Source: Zea mays (lineage: Eukaryota; Streptophyta; Magnoliopsida; Poales; Poaceae). From it: 64,000 nucleotides of DNA. How positions within the stretch are numbered: position 1 is the first letter of the stretch; each line of letters starts with the position of its first letter. Position numbers and translations under genes: made by a program. The notes beneath the pieces were generated by a model that made no database searches, was not told the DNA's origin, and was given only the letters and a program-made list of their open reading frames with translations. Shown piece after piece: positions 22,673 through 34,007 of this stretch. The stretch spans positions 7,648,001 through 7,712,000 of the forward strand of contig NC_050104.1 of assembly GCF_902167145.1 (NCBI RefSeq), given 5' to 3'.

Positions 22673-23255
22673 TGTTGGGCCTATGCTTCGTCGCCGAAGG
22701 TCTTATAGGAAGAAGCGGTCTTCGGCGGAAGCTGTTTGTATAAAATGGCCGAAGGTTCCTCTTCGTGAAGCTTCGGTATTGCAAACCGACTTAAAGATAG
22801 AATGACCTTTTAGTCCATAAAGGTCTGAGTCAATGTTGTAAGCTTTTATAAGGGGCATACTTGTAATTCCTCACAGGCTGCGTCCTGTGCCTATAAATAG
22901 TGAACAGTATTCCGTTACTGTTCACGCATTCTAGCAATTGCAATCGCATCTTTCGGAATTCGACCTTTTGCCAAGGCAGAGGTATTATTGTATTCAATAA
23001 CTTAATAAGTAAATATAATGTAATTCGTCTATGATTTACTTATCTCTTTTATATACCTTTTATTTTATGTTATCTTATAATCTCTACTGAATTTTTATTA
23101 CGAAGATTCAAGCTTCGTAATTATGCTCTTATCAGCCTTCGTCCAAGGCTCATTATCCTCAAGGGAATAATGTTTCATGGACGAAGGATGTTGACATTTA
23201 ACATTCTATGTTGCCTTGTTCTTAATTCATAGCATTTGAGAACAAGTCCCCAACA
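22673..23255 (+). repeat. Element B 3' LTR
   Basis: 583 bp, one visible difference from the 5' LTR. It is followed by the target duplication GTCGG at 23256-23260, after which element A's LTR resumes. Confidence 0.95.
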
Positions 23256-23977
23256 GTCGGCTGCACCGTTTAAGGAAAGAAATCGGGCACCGGACAGTAT
23301 CCGGTGTGCACCGGACTGTCCGGTGCACCCGACAACAGAAGGCAAGGATGGCCTTCCAGATTTGCTCTCAACGGCTCCTAGCTGCCTTGGGGCTATAAAA
23401 GGGACCCCTAGGCGCATGGAGGAGACACCAAGCAACCTCAGAGCATTCTTGATCATCCACACTCAGTCTTTGCGCATTCGTTTGTCATTCTAAGTGATTC
23501 GAGCTCCGTTCTAGTGAGAATTTTGAGATAGTCTCTTGAGCTCGATTCTTGGTCGTGTGTGTGCGCATTTTGCTGTGGATTTGTGTGTGTTGCTTCCCTC
23601 CCTTACTCTGTGCTTCTTTGTGAAATTCAATTGTAAGGGCGAGAGACTCCAAGTTGTGGAGATTCCTCGCAAACGGGAAAAACATCAAAGTAAAGAAGAA
23701 CACCGTGGTATTCAAGTTGATCATTGGATCACTTGAGAGGAGTTGAGTGCAACTCTCGTCCGTTGGGACGCCACAACGTGGAGTAGGCAAGTTTTGTACT
23801 TGGCCGAACCACGGGATAACCACCGTGTCATCTCTGTGATTGATTTCTTGTGGTTATTGTGTTTTGGCTCCTCTCTAGCCACTTGGCGATTATTGTGCTA
23901 ACGATTAACCAAGTTTTTGTGGCTATAAGTTTAAGTTTTACAGGATCACCTATTCACCCCCCCTCTAGGTGCTCTCA
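23256..23977 (+). repeat. Element A 3' LTR, second part
   Basis: Continuation of the LTR begun at 4369. It has one more palindrome pair near 23288-23326, a TATA box (CTATAAAAGGG) at 23393-23403, and the LTR end CTCTAGGTGCTCTCA. The TATA box could drive transcription outward into 24 kb and beyond. Confidence 0.9.
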
Positions 23978-24363
23978 ATCCCTCCCTTACTCTGTGCTTC
24001 TTTGTGAACATCAAAGTGTAAGGGCGAGAGGCTCCAAGTTGTGGAGATTCCTCGCGAGCGGGATAAAGTAAACAAAGCAAAACACCATGATATTCAAGTG
24101 GGTCTTTGGACCGCTTGAGAGGGGTTGATTGCAACCCTCGTCCGTTGGGACGCCACAACGTGGAGTAGGCAAGTGTTGGACTTGGCCGAACCACGGGATA
24201 AACCACTGTGTCTATCTGTGATTGATCTTCTTGTGGTTATCGTGTCTTGCAAGAACTCTTCTCTAGCCACTTGGCTTTATTGTGCTAACTCCTAACAAAG
24301 TTTTGTGGCATTAAGTTTCAAGTTTCACAGGATCACCTATTCACCCCCCTCTAGGTGCTCTCA
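23978..24363 (+). repeat. LTR fragment D (Sirevirus), the target of element A
   Basis: About 386 bp that resemble the last third of A's own LTR (CCCTCCCTTACTCTGTGCTTC onward) but with many substitutions, ending again in CTCTAGGTGCTCTCA. Element A therefore sits inside an older, related LTR in the same orientation. The rest of D should lie upstream of the window. Confidence 0.75.
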
Positions 24364-24792
24364 ATAGGCTAAAGTAATTGGATCATACCACCAATTGAAT
24401 TTTAAAAAAATGTTTTGAGCTCTGAACTTGTCTTTTGATCTAAAACCCTCTTGATAGCAAAGATGAGTCTTCATATTGTGAAAACTGAAGTTCTTTTGTG
24501 AGAAAAAAGGGGGAGAAAATAGTGTTTGGTCAAAACAAGTTTCTTTCAAAATGGTTTGATTTGCAAGACTCAAGTGTATTTGACATAGAAGTAAAAAAAG
24601 GCTAAAAATGGCTTTGTTTACAAAATCAAAAGCAATTGGTAGATAAAATGATCCAAATATGCCAAATCTTTGGAAAACTTCATTTGTTTGAGTTTGAACT
24701 TCAAATTGCAACTTTTGTCTCATATTGCATCTAAGTTAGTCAAATTATAGTTGCTTTAGGCGTGTTGGCATAAATTAACAAAAGGGGGAGAT
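24364..24792 (+). other. 3' internal end of Sirevirus E with polypurine tract
   Basis: Non-coding. It contains AAAAAAGGGGGAGAAAA near 24505 and the polypurine tract AAAGGGGGAGAT at 24781-24792 just before an LTR start. It corresponds to the 3' non-coding region of elements A and C. Confidence 0.7.
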
Positions 24793-26170
24793 TGAAAGGG
24801 AAATGAGCTAGATAGTCATTTCTACCTGTTTTGGTGATTGAGTGTCCAACACACCATCATGAACTAACTTTTATGCTATAGTGTATGAGAGCAAGTTCAC
24901 TATTATGCAATTTGAAGGTTTCAAGTCCAAAAGAGTAGAAACAGGGTCTGAAAATATAACTTTGAGTAAAATGGTAAAACAATAAGGTTTGCATCCTTAG
25001 ACATGTTGTATAGGCCTATTACATTGTTTCTAGCACTTGTATTTTGTCTCTAACTCCTTCTATAGAGAAAAGTGACTTTTGGGCTTGTTTTGAGCTAAAC
25101 TGCAAATTATGATGAAAGATTAAATAAAAGGTGAGTTTCCTGTACTTAGTTAATTTGATTATGTGCTAACAATGTTTGTCTAAGTGATAGGAAAGCACAC
25201 AAGAAAGTCTAAGTCAAATGGATTCAATTTGCAAAGAAAAAGACCTTGAACAGTGCTCGGTCCGGTGGTGCACCAGACCGCTATAGCTAGCTGACGTGGC
25301 ACCCGGTCTGGAGGTGCACCGGGCTCGTCCAGTGACAGTCAGTTAAGGAAATGGCCCATTCGGATCCCGGAGAAGGTGCTACTGTTCACGGTTCGGTGGT
25401 GCACCAGACCGGTTCGGTGCCCCCGAGTAGAGCAGTTTTTTGGTAGCCTTTAGAAGGAAGGAGCAACAGCTAGGGGGCAACTTTGGTATATAAAAGGGCC
25501 CCCTTGGCAACCTCCTTCAGTACCCTAAGCATACTAAGAGCACTTGATCACTCCACACTCCACCACAACGGAACCTAGTGATTCTAGTGAGATTCGAGCA
25601 TTGTTCTAAGTTGTTATTGTAATTCTTTGTGATTGCGCTCTTGTGATGTTTTTTCTTGCGTTGTGTTGCTGTGTTTGCTCTTGTGTGTACCCTCCTTTCT
25701 CTCTTGCTGTACTTTGGAGCTGTGACTCATTCATTTTTGTGTATGGCTTCAAGAGACCCCAATTTGTGGAGATTTCTTATGAGGGGATTATTATTGATAT
25801 AAGGAAGACTGTGTCACTCAAGTTGATCATTGGATCACTTGAGAGGGGTTGAGTGCAACCCTTATTTATTGGTACATCACAACATGGAATAAGCAAGCAT
25901 TTGAGGCTTGACTGAATCATGGTAAAAATCGTTGTGGCTCTTGTGTTCTATTCTTTGTGATTGTTCTTCCTCTCTCTAAGTTCTTTCTTTTACTTGCAAT
26001 ATTGCTCTTAGTTTGTTATACATCTTGAAAAAGCAATCAAGTGAAGAGAACCTCTCTCCTATTTCTCACTCCAACTTGATCGAGTTTTGCACTAACTTTT
26101 ATTTAGAGCAAGTTTGTGTTTAAAGTTGTGTATTTTAGGCATCACCTATTCACTCCCTAGGTGACTCTCA
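24793..26170 (+). repeat. Sirevirus E 3' LTR
   Basis: 1378 bp from TGAAAGGGAAATGAG to CTAGGTGACTCTCA. A TATA box (TATATAAAAG) is at 25487-25496. Degenerate versions of the CACCGGAC/GTCCGGTG palindromes lie at about 25258-25410. It is clearly diverged from A and C, so it is a different family or an older copy. Confidence 0.85.
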
Positions 26171-26530
26171 TATATCTAAAATGATATCCTTGAAGATCGA
26201 AAGATGGTTAAGCATAGAACCACCCTCTTGTAACTTGTACATGCATAACTTCATCTTCAAATGCATCTTGCTTGTTAAATTCTTAAACATGTAAATTGGC
26301 TCTAGCTTGAGCCATAAAGCAACTGCAGTTTTCTCTTGTAAAATATTGTTTGAAAGATGAAGTTTAATTTGACTCAAGGCCTTATGGTCTTTTTCTCTTC
26401 TCCTCATTGGTCCAAGTGTTTAAATATTTTTTACCAAATTTATCAAGAGCATAATCGACTTTTGTCTATGTAAGAATAACCCTCTTGACTTGCCATAGAG
26501 GGAGCCTTGTGTTGCGACCCAAAAATTAAA
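26171..26530 (-). pseudogene. Copia Gag fragment (non-Sirevirus type)
   Basis: On the minus strand it encodes a run like DHKALSQIKLHLSNNIL...WLKLEPIYM followed by LTSKMHLKMKLCMYKL and GGSMLNHL. This is the UBN2/retrotran-gag region of Tnt1-type copia elements. A frameshift lies near 26405: the upstream part (DALDKFGKKYLN) is in another frame. The fragment ends exactly at the LTR of E, which probably inserted into it. Confidence 0.7.
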
Positions 26531-27463
26531 TATCATACTTCATCGACATGGTGAAGAAATAACAACAATAACCGAAGAAAATATAATATGCAGAAATTTA
26601 GGTGTAGTCCTAGCAAAAAAACCTTCAACCTAGTAAGCAACCTATGTATATCAGTAATATACTTAAAACCTTTTCGAAATTTGCTTAGGAGCACGTAGCA
26701 AACAAGTTGAAATCTATTTTTTTTTCATTGTCGATCAACATCAATAAGGCAAGAGAAACTTGATTGCTTGCTCGATCCACATGTACTTGATGATTGCCAA
26801 AGAACCAACAACATGGGTCTCACGACTTCTACGAATATTTCTTCTCCTTTTGTATATAGATCAGACCCCACTAAATATAATTTACTGACTGAAAATAACT
26901 CTTCCTCTCCACGGCAGCTAATGCAAATAAATCACCACAACCACCACCTAACAATGTTATAGAAATCGACTCCATCTCAAAGACACCGAACATTAGATAA
27001 AAACACACATTAGCTCATGTTTGATACTTGCACCACGATGAATTTGTAGATTGATTGAAATATTTTATTTTTTCAACCTCATGTATAGCACTGATACTAC
27101 TTGTTAGCAAATAATGTAAATATAGATCAAACATGATACATAAAGTTTTATGTGGAAAGCCCTTGTGCGAAAAAATTGCCAATCGACAATCTTCACTATA
27201 CGAGGAATTTGGTGCGACTTACAAGGTGTATATATAAGTCAGACGAACTAGAATCTAATAAAAAACAAATCCCCACAAAACTCACATTAGAATTTGAATC
27301 ATGTTACAATGTATGTATGGTCTATACTAAAACTATGGATTCGATTCATTTTAATTTACGTAGGTATAGTCTGTATTTTTCGGTTTTTAAGAATAAAAAC
27401 TCATTAGATAAACTACAAATCCAACAAAATCTAATCCATATTGGGACATATTAAGACAATTAA
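26531..27463. other. AT-rich sequence without recognisable gene
   Basis: I see no coding region, LTR boundary or clear inverted repeat here. It ends at the A that precedes the Helitron start. Confidence 0.6.
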
Positions 27464-27489
27464 TCTCTACTACACCTTAAGGGTACAAC

Positions 27490-28013
27490 GAGGGTGTCCA
27501 CAGCATCACCGTGCCCCCGCCGCCCTGCGCATCTTCCTCCCAGTATCCCGCCGCGAGCCCGCGCCCCCACCAATCCCGCCCCCGCGCCCGCTGCCGTCGC
27601 CAGTGTCTGCCTCCGGCCTCAGCGCCGCCGTCTCCCGCTCCCCCTCACCACGCAAATCTGTGTGCCTCCCCTCCCCCGCTCCGACGCCCTCCCCCTCCCC
27701 CGTTCTCCCACGCCCAATGTGGGCGTTCTTGGTGTCGTCGAGATCTGCGCGTGTGGCGGCCTCCAAGTATGCCCTCGTCGCCATCTCCGACCCGAAGACT
27801 AAAGCCAAGCCTGCCGCCACCTCGCTCGTCCCCGGATCCGTCGCGTCGAACCCGACCAGCGCCGCCATTCCGTGTGCCACCGCTTTCGCCGAGGCATTTT
27901 GGGGCCATTTTGTGCCGCTGCGCCCGGACAAGAACACCATCAAGAGCTTGGTCGAGTTCGTGGCGTAGCCCCGTGCTGCGCTTGAGCGGACACAGGGTCG
28001 GCGGCGAGGGTGT
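27490..28013 (+). pseudogene. GC-rich gene-like fragment in the Helitron, unidentified
   Basis: A strongly GC- and CpG-rich stretch, unlike the AT-rich flanks, typical of the 5' end of a grass gene. An open frame ends at 27966-27968 with ...RPDKNTIKSLVEFVA. I do not recognise the product. The stretch is cut by the solo LTR and resumes at 29813. Confidence 0.4.
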
Positions 28014-29812
28014 TGAAAGCTCTCTTGTGGGTTTTGGTGGTTTGGATGACAACCTAATTAAAGGACTAACAAGTGTGCTAAGTGTTGAACAGGTGCTTAA
28101 TGCAAAGCTAACAGGGTTCAACACAAGTGAACAAGTGTGATGGTCCAAAGACTGGATTATCTATAGATAATGGACATCACAAGTAAGATGGACATTGCTT
28201 AAGTGAGACTCGGTGTGCGTAACTCAGAGACAACCGATCAAGCCAAGGATGGAGGCAAGAAGAGCTTCGAGGTACCAAGTGCACGGGAGAAGGTCAAGGA
28301 GACCAGGAACCCAAAGCCAGGGGTGAAGAAGAAGACTTGCAAAGTCAAGGTTGATCGAGTTAAGAAGAGTTATGGTGCATCAAGGATCACTACATAAGGA
28401 CATGACTTACAACCAATGAGGTAACATCTACAATTATGTGGTGTAAGTCATAAGGCTCAAGATCAAGCTCGAGAAGTGAACAGGGGTTGGGGCTCAGATA
28501 TGTCAATCTAGATCAAGTCAAGTTGACTTGATGGTTTAGAGTCCAACATCGACCTCAAACAAGCCAAATTGGGTAAAACGATGAAAAAGGTTAAGTATGT
28601 AAGGTTTGAGTGTTCAACCATTTTGCATACACCTCTTACTACAAGTTTGGTGCTTTGGTTTGCTCTCTAACTCTTTCTGTAGAGAAAGTACCATTCTGAG
28701 CTCTGCTGGAGGAGAAACAGAAAAGCTAGGAGAAGAACAAGAAAGATGTAAGTTTCTAGGACTAAATCAATTGGATTATACTCTAAATGTGTTTGTTTAA
28801 GTCTCAGGAAAATCCTCCCAAAAGTTGAAGTCAAACGGAAAAAGAACGAAGGAAAAAGCACTTAGTGTGCTGTTGGCTGGTGCACAGGACAGTGAATAGT
28901 AGCTGTCCGGTGCACAGGACAGTGAATAGTGACCTGTCCGGTGCACAGGACAGTGAATAGTAACCTGTCCGATGCACCAAGGGCTAGCTGTTCCAGAGAA
29001 GGAAACTGCCAATCAGATCTGTTACTGTTCACTGTCCGGTGCGCCACCGGACAGTCCGGTGCACCCGCAACCAGGGAAGGCTGGGAGCTTCCAAATGAAG
29101 CTCCAACGGCTCCTAGGCCCTTTGGGGCTATAAAAGGGACCCCTAGGCGCCTCAAACAAGTACACAAGTGCAGCCAACAATTGTATACATCACTCGGATC
29201 GATTCTCTCTCTCCCTCTTGTGTAAATCTCTCTAGTTTGTGTGAAGGCAGAGTTATAAGCCTTTAGAGAGTGGAGAGGTGCTGCAAAGAGCTAGAGCAAA
29301 GTCTTGAGCGCATTGTTACTCCGCCGGAGTGCTGTCAAGAAGATTGTAAGCAGCCGCGGCTTTGTTGTAACCCAACTCAACATAGTGGAAGGCTCTATCT
29401 GTCATACTGACAGATCTGAGCAAACGGAGGAAAGAGTTGAAATAGACTCCAAGCCCAGGTGTGGCTAACTCCAACGAGGACTAGGCAAGCATTTCAGGCT
29501 TGGCCGAACCTCGGGATAAATTCCCGCGTCTGTGTGCTTCGCTCTGTATTGTGAGCTGACTCTCTGTCTTACTCACTTTTTATATCTGCACTTCAACACT
29601 TATCTGTGGTACAAGTTATATTTGAAGTGCAGGGCATTTTGAGACAGGATCTTCTATTCCGCTGCAACCTACTCGAAGGATCTTTCATTCCACTGCGATC
29701 TGGTCTTTGAGTAGAGTAAGAACTAAAGTTTTAAAGTGATAATTTTTTATTCGCCTATTCACCCCCCTCTAGGCGACATCCAGATCTTGTTCCCGGGCAA
29801 AGGGAACTTTCA
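28014..29812 (+). repeat. Sirevirus-type solo LTR inside the Helitron
   Basis: 1799 bp from TGAAAGCTCTC to GGGAACTTTCA with the 5-bp duplication GGTGT at 28009-28013 and 29813-29817. No internal region is present, so it is a solo LTR left by recombination. The sequence has a TATA box (CTATAAAAGGG) at 29128-29138, GTCCGGTG half-palindromes and three ~30-bp tandem units at about 28881-28972. The CACCCCCCTCTAGGCGAC motif lies near, not at, its 3' end. Confidence 0.85.
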
Positions 29813-29817
29813 GGTGT

Positions 29818-30600
29818 CGTGTGGGGAGTGGAGGACGAGGGAGATGACGCGGGGCAGCCATGACAATGCAGAGCGTGAGTCTCGGGTCCGCGAGGTCCAT
29901 GCCCGCAGCGGCTCCCTCGCATCCTGTCGCAGATCTCGCGCCCTCACCATCCCAAGCCCACCCCCTCCTTGGATCTAACCCTCCTCCTGTCTCCGTGACT
30001 GCGGTCATGGCGGGCGACGCGGGTGGATTCATCACGCATAGGCCTTCGATGCGTGTAGCCCCTTTGTAATCTAAAGCGGGTGGATTCGTCACGCATAGGC
30101 CAACCGCGGCAAGTTCGCTGCGCTGCAGCAATCCATTCAGTCATATCTCGGTGTGTGGCCCCTTTCTACCCTCTCCTCCCTCGCATTGGGATCTCGTGGC
30201 GGCTGATGATGGAGTTGTGATGGTCTTTGCGTGGTCCGTGACGTTCCGTATAACTTCAAGGGGGCTATGGAAGAGGGCGCAATCATCACGGAGGCGCTTG
30301 GGTCAGCTGGGCCTCACCTTGCTATGGATTTGGGGCTGCAAGTTGTGATGGTCTCTGCTTGAAGGCATGTGCAGGTGGAGCTACAGTGGCAGTTAAGATC
30401 CGCTGTCATGAGTTGCTACTGATCCTGATGCGTGAAGACTTGCGACAAATGACAACAAAAAAGATATAGCAGGAGTGTGGAGAATAATGGCACTTGGGGA
30501 TTCAGGTGTATGGATGGAGAGGACAACCACAGAGGACATGGATTTTGCTGTCCAAGCACACCTGAACGACTGGGTGTTTCTATTCCTCAACGATGTTGAG
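29818..30600 (+). other. GC-rich Helitron cargo, unidentified
   Basis: Gene-like base composition with many short frames. I find no family I can name. A twofold phrase GGTGGATTC(A/G)TCACGCATAGGCC occurs at 30023 and 30079. Confidence 0.35.
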
Positions 30601-30812
30601 GTACTTTTGTCTATGTAGTCTGTACATACCCACCCCTATTTATTCACGTGTATTTGAATTGGCAATTCTTCTATTTGAAGCCATGTTTGTAGTAGTAAGA
30701 TACTATTAAAGATGACGACTGGAATACTGGTTGCGAGAGAAGGAAATGTTTTTGTTTTCACTGAATTGATGCAGTCTCTGATTCGATTATTTGTTCTTTT
30801 TTTATCTCTCAG

Positions 30813-31177
30813 GAAGCGCTTGTTCAGCATGATGAGTGATCTTCCTTCCATCTTAGAAGCATTCGCGGACAGGAAACACGATAGAGATAGGTCTGGGGTT
30901 GATAGCAGCGGCAAGTCCAGACACTCATCAAAGGTGCCCACATGAATCTTTCCAACATTTTGCTTTCACTCCAGTCTGTGTTTGGTTCTGCCTCCAGTTC
31001 GTGTAGAAAACCTTACTCAGAAGGAGTTGTGTCTTTCTTTCTCACGTAGAGAGGAAAATATGGCCATGCCAAGAGTTCCAGAGCAGCACCTCCTGCCGCC
31101 AAGGAGTATGACGAAGACGAGGAGGAGCACACAGAGACCTTTTGCGGAAGCTGTGGCGGCCTTTACACTGGCAGCAA
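30813..31177 (+). pseudogene. Alfin-like PHD-finger protein fragment
   Basis: Two exon pieces. 30813-30932 reads KRLFSMMSDLPSILEAFADRK then SGKSRHSSK, followed by a GT donor. About 31055-31177 reads KSSRAAPPAAKEYDEDEEEH, then TETFCGSCGGLYTGSN, which is the start of the PHD zinc finger of Alfin1-like histone-reading proteins. The reading frame ends at TAA right after SN, before most of the finger. The order and intron position agree with the Alfin-like family. It is captured cargo, not a working gene. Confidence 0.8.
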
Positions 31178-31189
31178 CTAAATAATGTA

Positions 31190-32304
31190 TTCATGTTCCA
31201 TTTTTGTTTTTCTTTTGAAAAAAGGAGAATAATATATGTTTTAGCTGCATCTACATCGCCAGTCTGCACCTCATCTAATGATTTGTTCAATAACTGGCAG
31301 GGACTGAGTTAGTTGACAATAGGCCATTTGATTCCATCCCATTTTTTGGTGCATGTAGTGTATCATGTTTCGTTTACCATCTCTTGTCAAGATCAGAGCT
31401 TTGGATATCTTTTCAAGACCATGCTGAGTGTACAGGTAATCCAGTCTAGAAAATTGTGTTTATTTTTAAAAATGTTATAGTTGGCGCATGTTATTATACC
31501 AAGAAAACTTTATTTATGTGTGTTCTATATATTTTTTACCTATCTTCATACACTATTGATAGGCAAATCATAATCATAAATTGAAAAACATGCTTGTAGT
31601 ACGTTTCAGTTTCTATTTATCCTTACCACCCCTCAAGTGCAGACACCACTGTAATTAGCCTGTTAGTGTTTCCCTTGGTATACCTATAGCCTAACTTTTA
31701 ATGTTAGTGTTTCAGTTTCTATTTATCCACTGAAATCTATCTTCTGGAGGACCAAGGTCATTCAAGTAGAGGTACCCTTGCTCTGTCTATATCTTACATT
31801 TGGGTTACTTAATCGGTGACTGTGATCTTGTAGTTATGGTCCAAAATTTTATATGGCACAAAGATGACTATGTTAGTTCCTAAGTTCTTTTAATGTCACA
31901 GATCTTGCTAGACAATTTCATATTGTGTTGGTGCTCTAATATTCGGACCTGTCATGCTCTATAGTGTGTTAGCCAATTTTATAGTAGGTTACCAGCCAGC
32001 AGCACCACTCACAAAAGAACCCCGTGGGTCAGTCATCCTTTGTTGCTTGAGGTGTCTATGGGTCAGTCATACTTGGTTGTTTGAAGTGGCTATCTTCTCA
32101 AGATCATAGCTCTGGGTATGCTGTAAAATTCTACATATTTTGTGCTTGTCCTACAGTACTCTACAACAATCAAACATGAGAGAAAACTATATCGTCTTTG
32201 TCCCAACTGCAGTTCTCCTTAAATACTTGCTATATGTTGTATTTTAACTGTATTATCGGATGGACTCGTGTTCTGACTTGGGCTGGATTTTTTTTAACTA
32301 TGAC
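31190..32304. other. Helitron interior without recognisable gene
   Basis: AT-rich, probably captured introns. The phrase TTAGTGTTTC(A/C) recurs near 31665 and 31705, and GGTCAGTCAT(C/A)CTT near 32027 and 32061. Nothing else is supportable. Confidence 0.5.
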
Positions 32305-32586
32305 TGTAGCTACGTCAGCCGTGAGGGTGGGTAGCTGACTGAACAAGTGAGGAGGCCGTACAACGTGATCCTCTTTGATGAGGTAGAGAGGGCCCATGTC
32401 GCCATGTTCAACACCCTGCTCTAGGTCCTCAACAACGACAGGCTGATGGATGGGCAAGGCAGGACGATGGACTTCAGGAACACCGTGATCATCATGACAA
32501 CGAACCTTGGCGCTTGGCACCTCCTCGCCGGGATGGTCGGCAATAACTCCATGAAGGTTGCTCGTGATCTGGTCATGCAGGAGGTG
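32305..32586 (+). pseudogene. HSP101/ClpB fragment
   Basis: The frame from 32311 reads through [50 protein letters not shown] and [22 protein letters not shown]. This is the second AAA+ domain of class I Clp disaggregases (Walker B LFDEVE, sensor-1 TTNLG). Two in-frame TAG codons replace conserved Gln (before LTEQ and in LLQVL), both explained by CAG to TAG. The fragment stops at 32586 where similarity ends. It is cargo of the Helitron. Confidence 0.9.
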
Positions 32587-33380
32587 CACATCGCAATAAC
32601 ATCTTGAATTGCACTCACTGACTATTCTAATTGCCGTTCATTAACTTATCAACTGAATTACATATGATTCTTCTGTTTTTCTTATATTGTATCGATTGCG
32701 AGGGTCATGTTTTATAGGTTGTAAATGATCTTAATCCTTCATGATAGAACTTATAGAATAAGGAGGATCTTCAGGTTTGGAATATTTTTTTATTAGTATG
32801 AAGTATATACATGCAACAACCTTAACTTTTGAGAGTGTCTCAAATATGAATTTAAATAGAATTGCAAACTGATTTAATGGGAACTAACATATAAGCTGAA
32901 ATTTCTGAATATGACTAGCATATGATGGTTTTGACAGTACAATGGTTGTTTATTACCAGGGAACACTGGTCGATGGCATAAAAGAAGTCATCTTGTCTCC
33001 TGCACATGCTTTGCCCCTTATTGCATCCGGAGAAGATATTTTTTCTTAATGGTTTAATTCTTTGTTTATTTCAGTATTCTGACTATCATAATATAAGCCG
33101 TATGACTTCATTTGTTGGTTTCCAACCCTTCACCAGGGAAAAAGAATGTGAGGGTGATTAATTATTTTATTGGATAATCCTTATACAACAAACTCTTACC
33201 CCACTCTTGTGTCCATTTATGAATTAGTTATATAACAAGCTACAACAACCATACTTCATAGTTGATGGTACAAAATGCAATGAGAATCAATATTGGAAAA
33301 CAAAAATCCAGCTAACAAATGATTTTCTCGTAGCATATGCATGAGAAAGAACATGAATATGTACTTTGTGCTTATGCACT
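32587..33380. other. Helitron interior without recognisable gene
   Basis: AT-rich, no coding similarity seen, probably captured intron sequence. Confidence 0.5.
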
Positions 33381-33385
33381 GTTGT

Positions 33386-33540
33386 GGCGTGCGGCCCGAC
33401 GCCTACATGTTCCCCGCGGTACTTAAGGCATGTGACTGTGTGCATGGCTGCAGGGTGCAGGGACGGACTCCTGTTCCCCGCGGTACTCAAGGCCTGTGAT
33501 TGCGTGCATGGCTGCAAGGACGAACTCTTGGTTCACGACG
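33386..33540 (+). pseudogene. PPR-like fragment with an internal tandem duplication
   Basis: The translation GVRPDAYMFPAVLKACDCVHGC has the start of a pentatricopeptide repeat (VxPDxxTFxxVLKAC). The segment beginning TTCCCCGCGGTACT occurs twice (about 33409 and 33473), so the same piece was duplicated. Too short for firm assignment. Confidence 0.55.
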
Positions 33541-34007
33541 AATAGAGGTACAATCCTTATATAGATGAGATGACTAAACTTTTAATTAGTTAGTTAACCT
33601 CTAGAATTAAGGAGACTACAAGGACAAATTCAGTACCTCGCCCCCTGTCACCCAGGGAAAAAGACGGGGAAGGCCCAGTGTTCTAGGTTCCAAATGAAGC
33701 CCAATCATTTCATGGCTTTTTTTGGAATGGGTTTCAGGTTTTTCAGCTTATGTGTTAGTTCCCATTCCAAATAAGCCTAGTGTACACATAATCTGCTGAG
33801 TCGTTGAGATAGTAGAAAACCATCACTTTCTACATTCTAAATTCTACGAACTCTTTTATCTTACTCCGCACGTAATCTCCACGATACTCAGATTTTCTCC
33901 ACAGACGGATTCTCAGAAAATCTCATCAGAAAAAAGCCAAATAGGCCCATTACCTATGTACAGACTACCAAATGTAACATTGATATGACGAACAAGAACA
34001 GAGGAGA

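Larger units (their letters stand above)
4907..23255 (+). mobile_element. Gypsy element B (Tat lineage), gag-less, with antisense gene; hosts element C
   Basis: Bounded by 583-bp LTRs (4907-5489 and 22673-23255) that start TGTTGGGC and end CCCCAACA, flanked by the 5-bp duplication GTCGG at 4902-4906 and 23256-23260. By eye the two LTRs differ at one base (C in the 5' copy, T in the 3' copy, within TCTTAYAGG), so the insertion is recent. Without element C it is about 9.4 kb. Pol has two tandem RNase H domains, a Tat hallmark. There is no gag between the primer site and the protease. A long gene lies antisense between pol and the 3' LTR. Confidence 0.95.

Noticed and set aside
23978..24363. LTR fragment D as a tandem second LTR of element A
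   Set aside because: It diverges clearly from A's LTR, starts mid-LTR and lacks a preceding internal region, so an older related LTR hit by A fits better.
27441..28140. Several overlapping open frames on both strands (up to ~209 codons) in the GC-rich stretch
   Set aside because: High GC gives long open frames by chance on all strands. None has a recognised domain, and the solo LTR at 28014 cuts through them.
28011..29776. Solo LTR read as TGTTGAAAG...CTCTAGGCGACA
   Set aside because: The flanks do not form a target duplication with these ends; GGTGT does with TGAAAG...CTTTCA.
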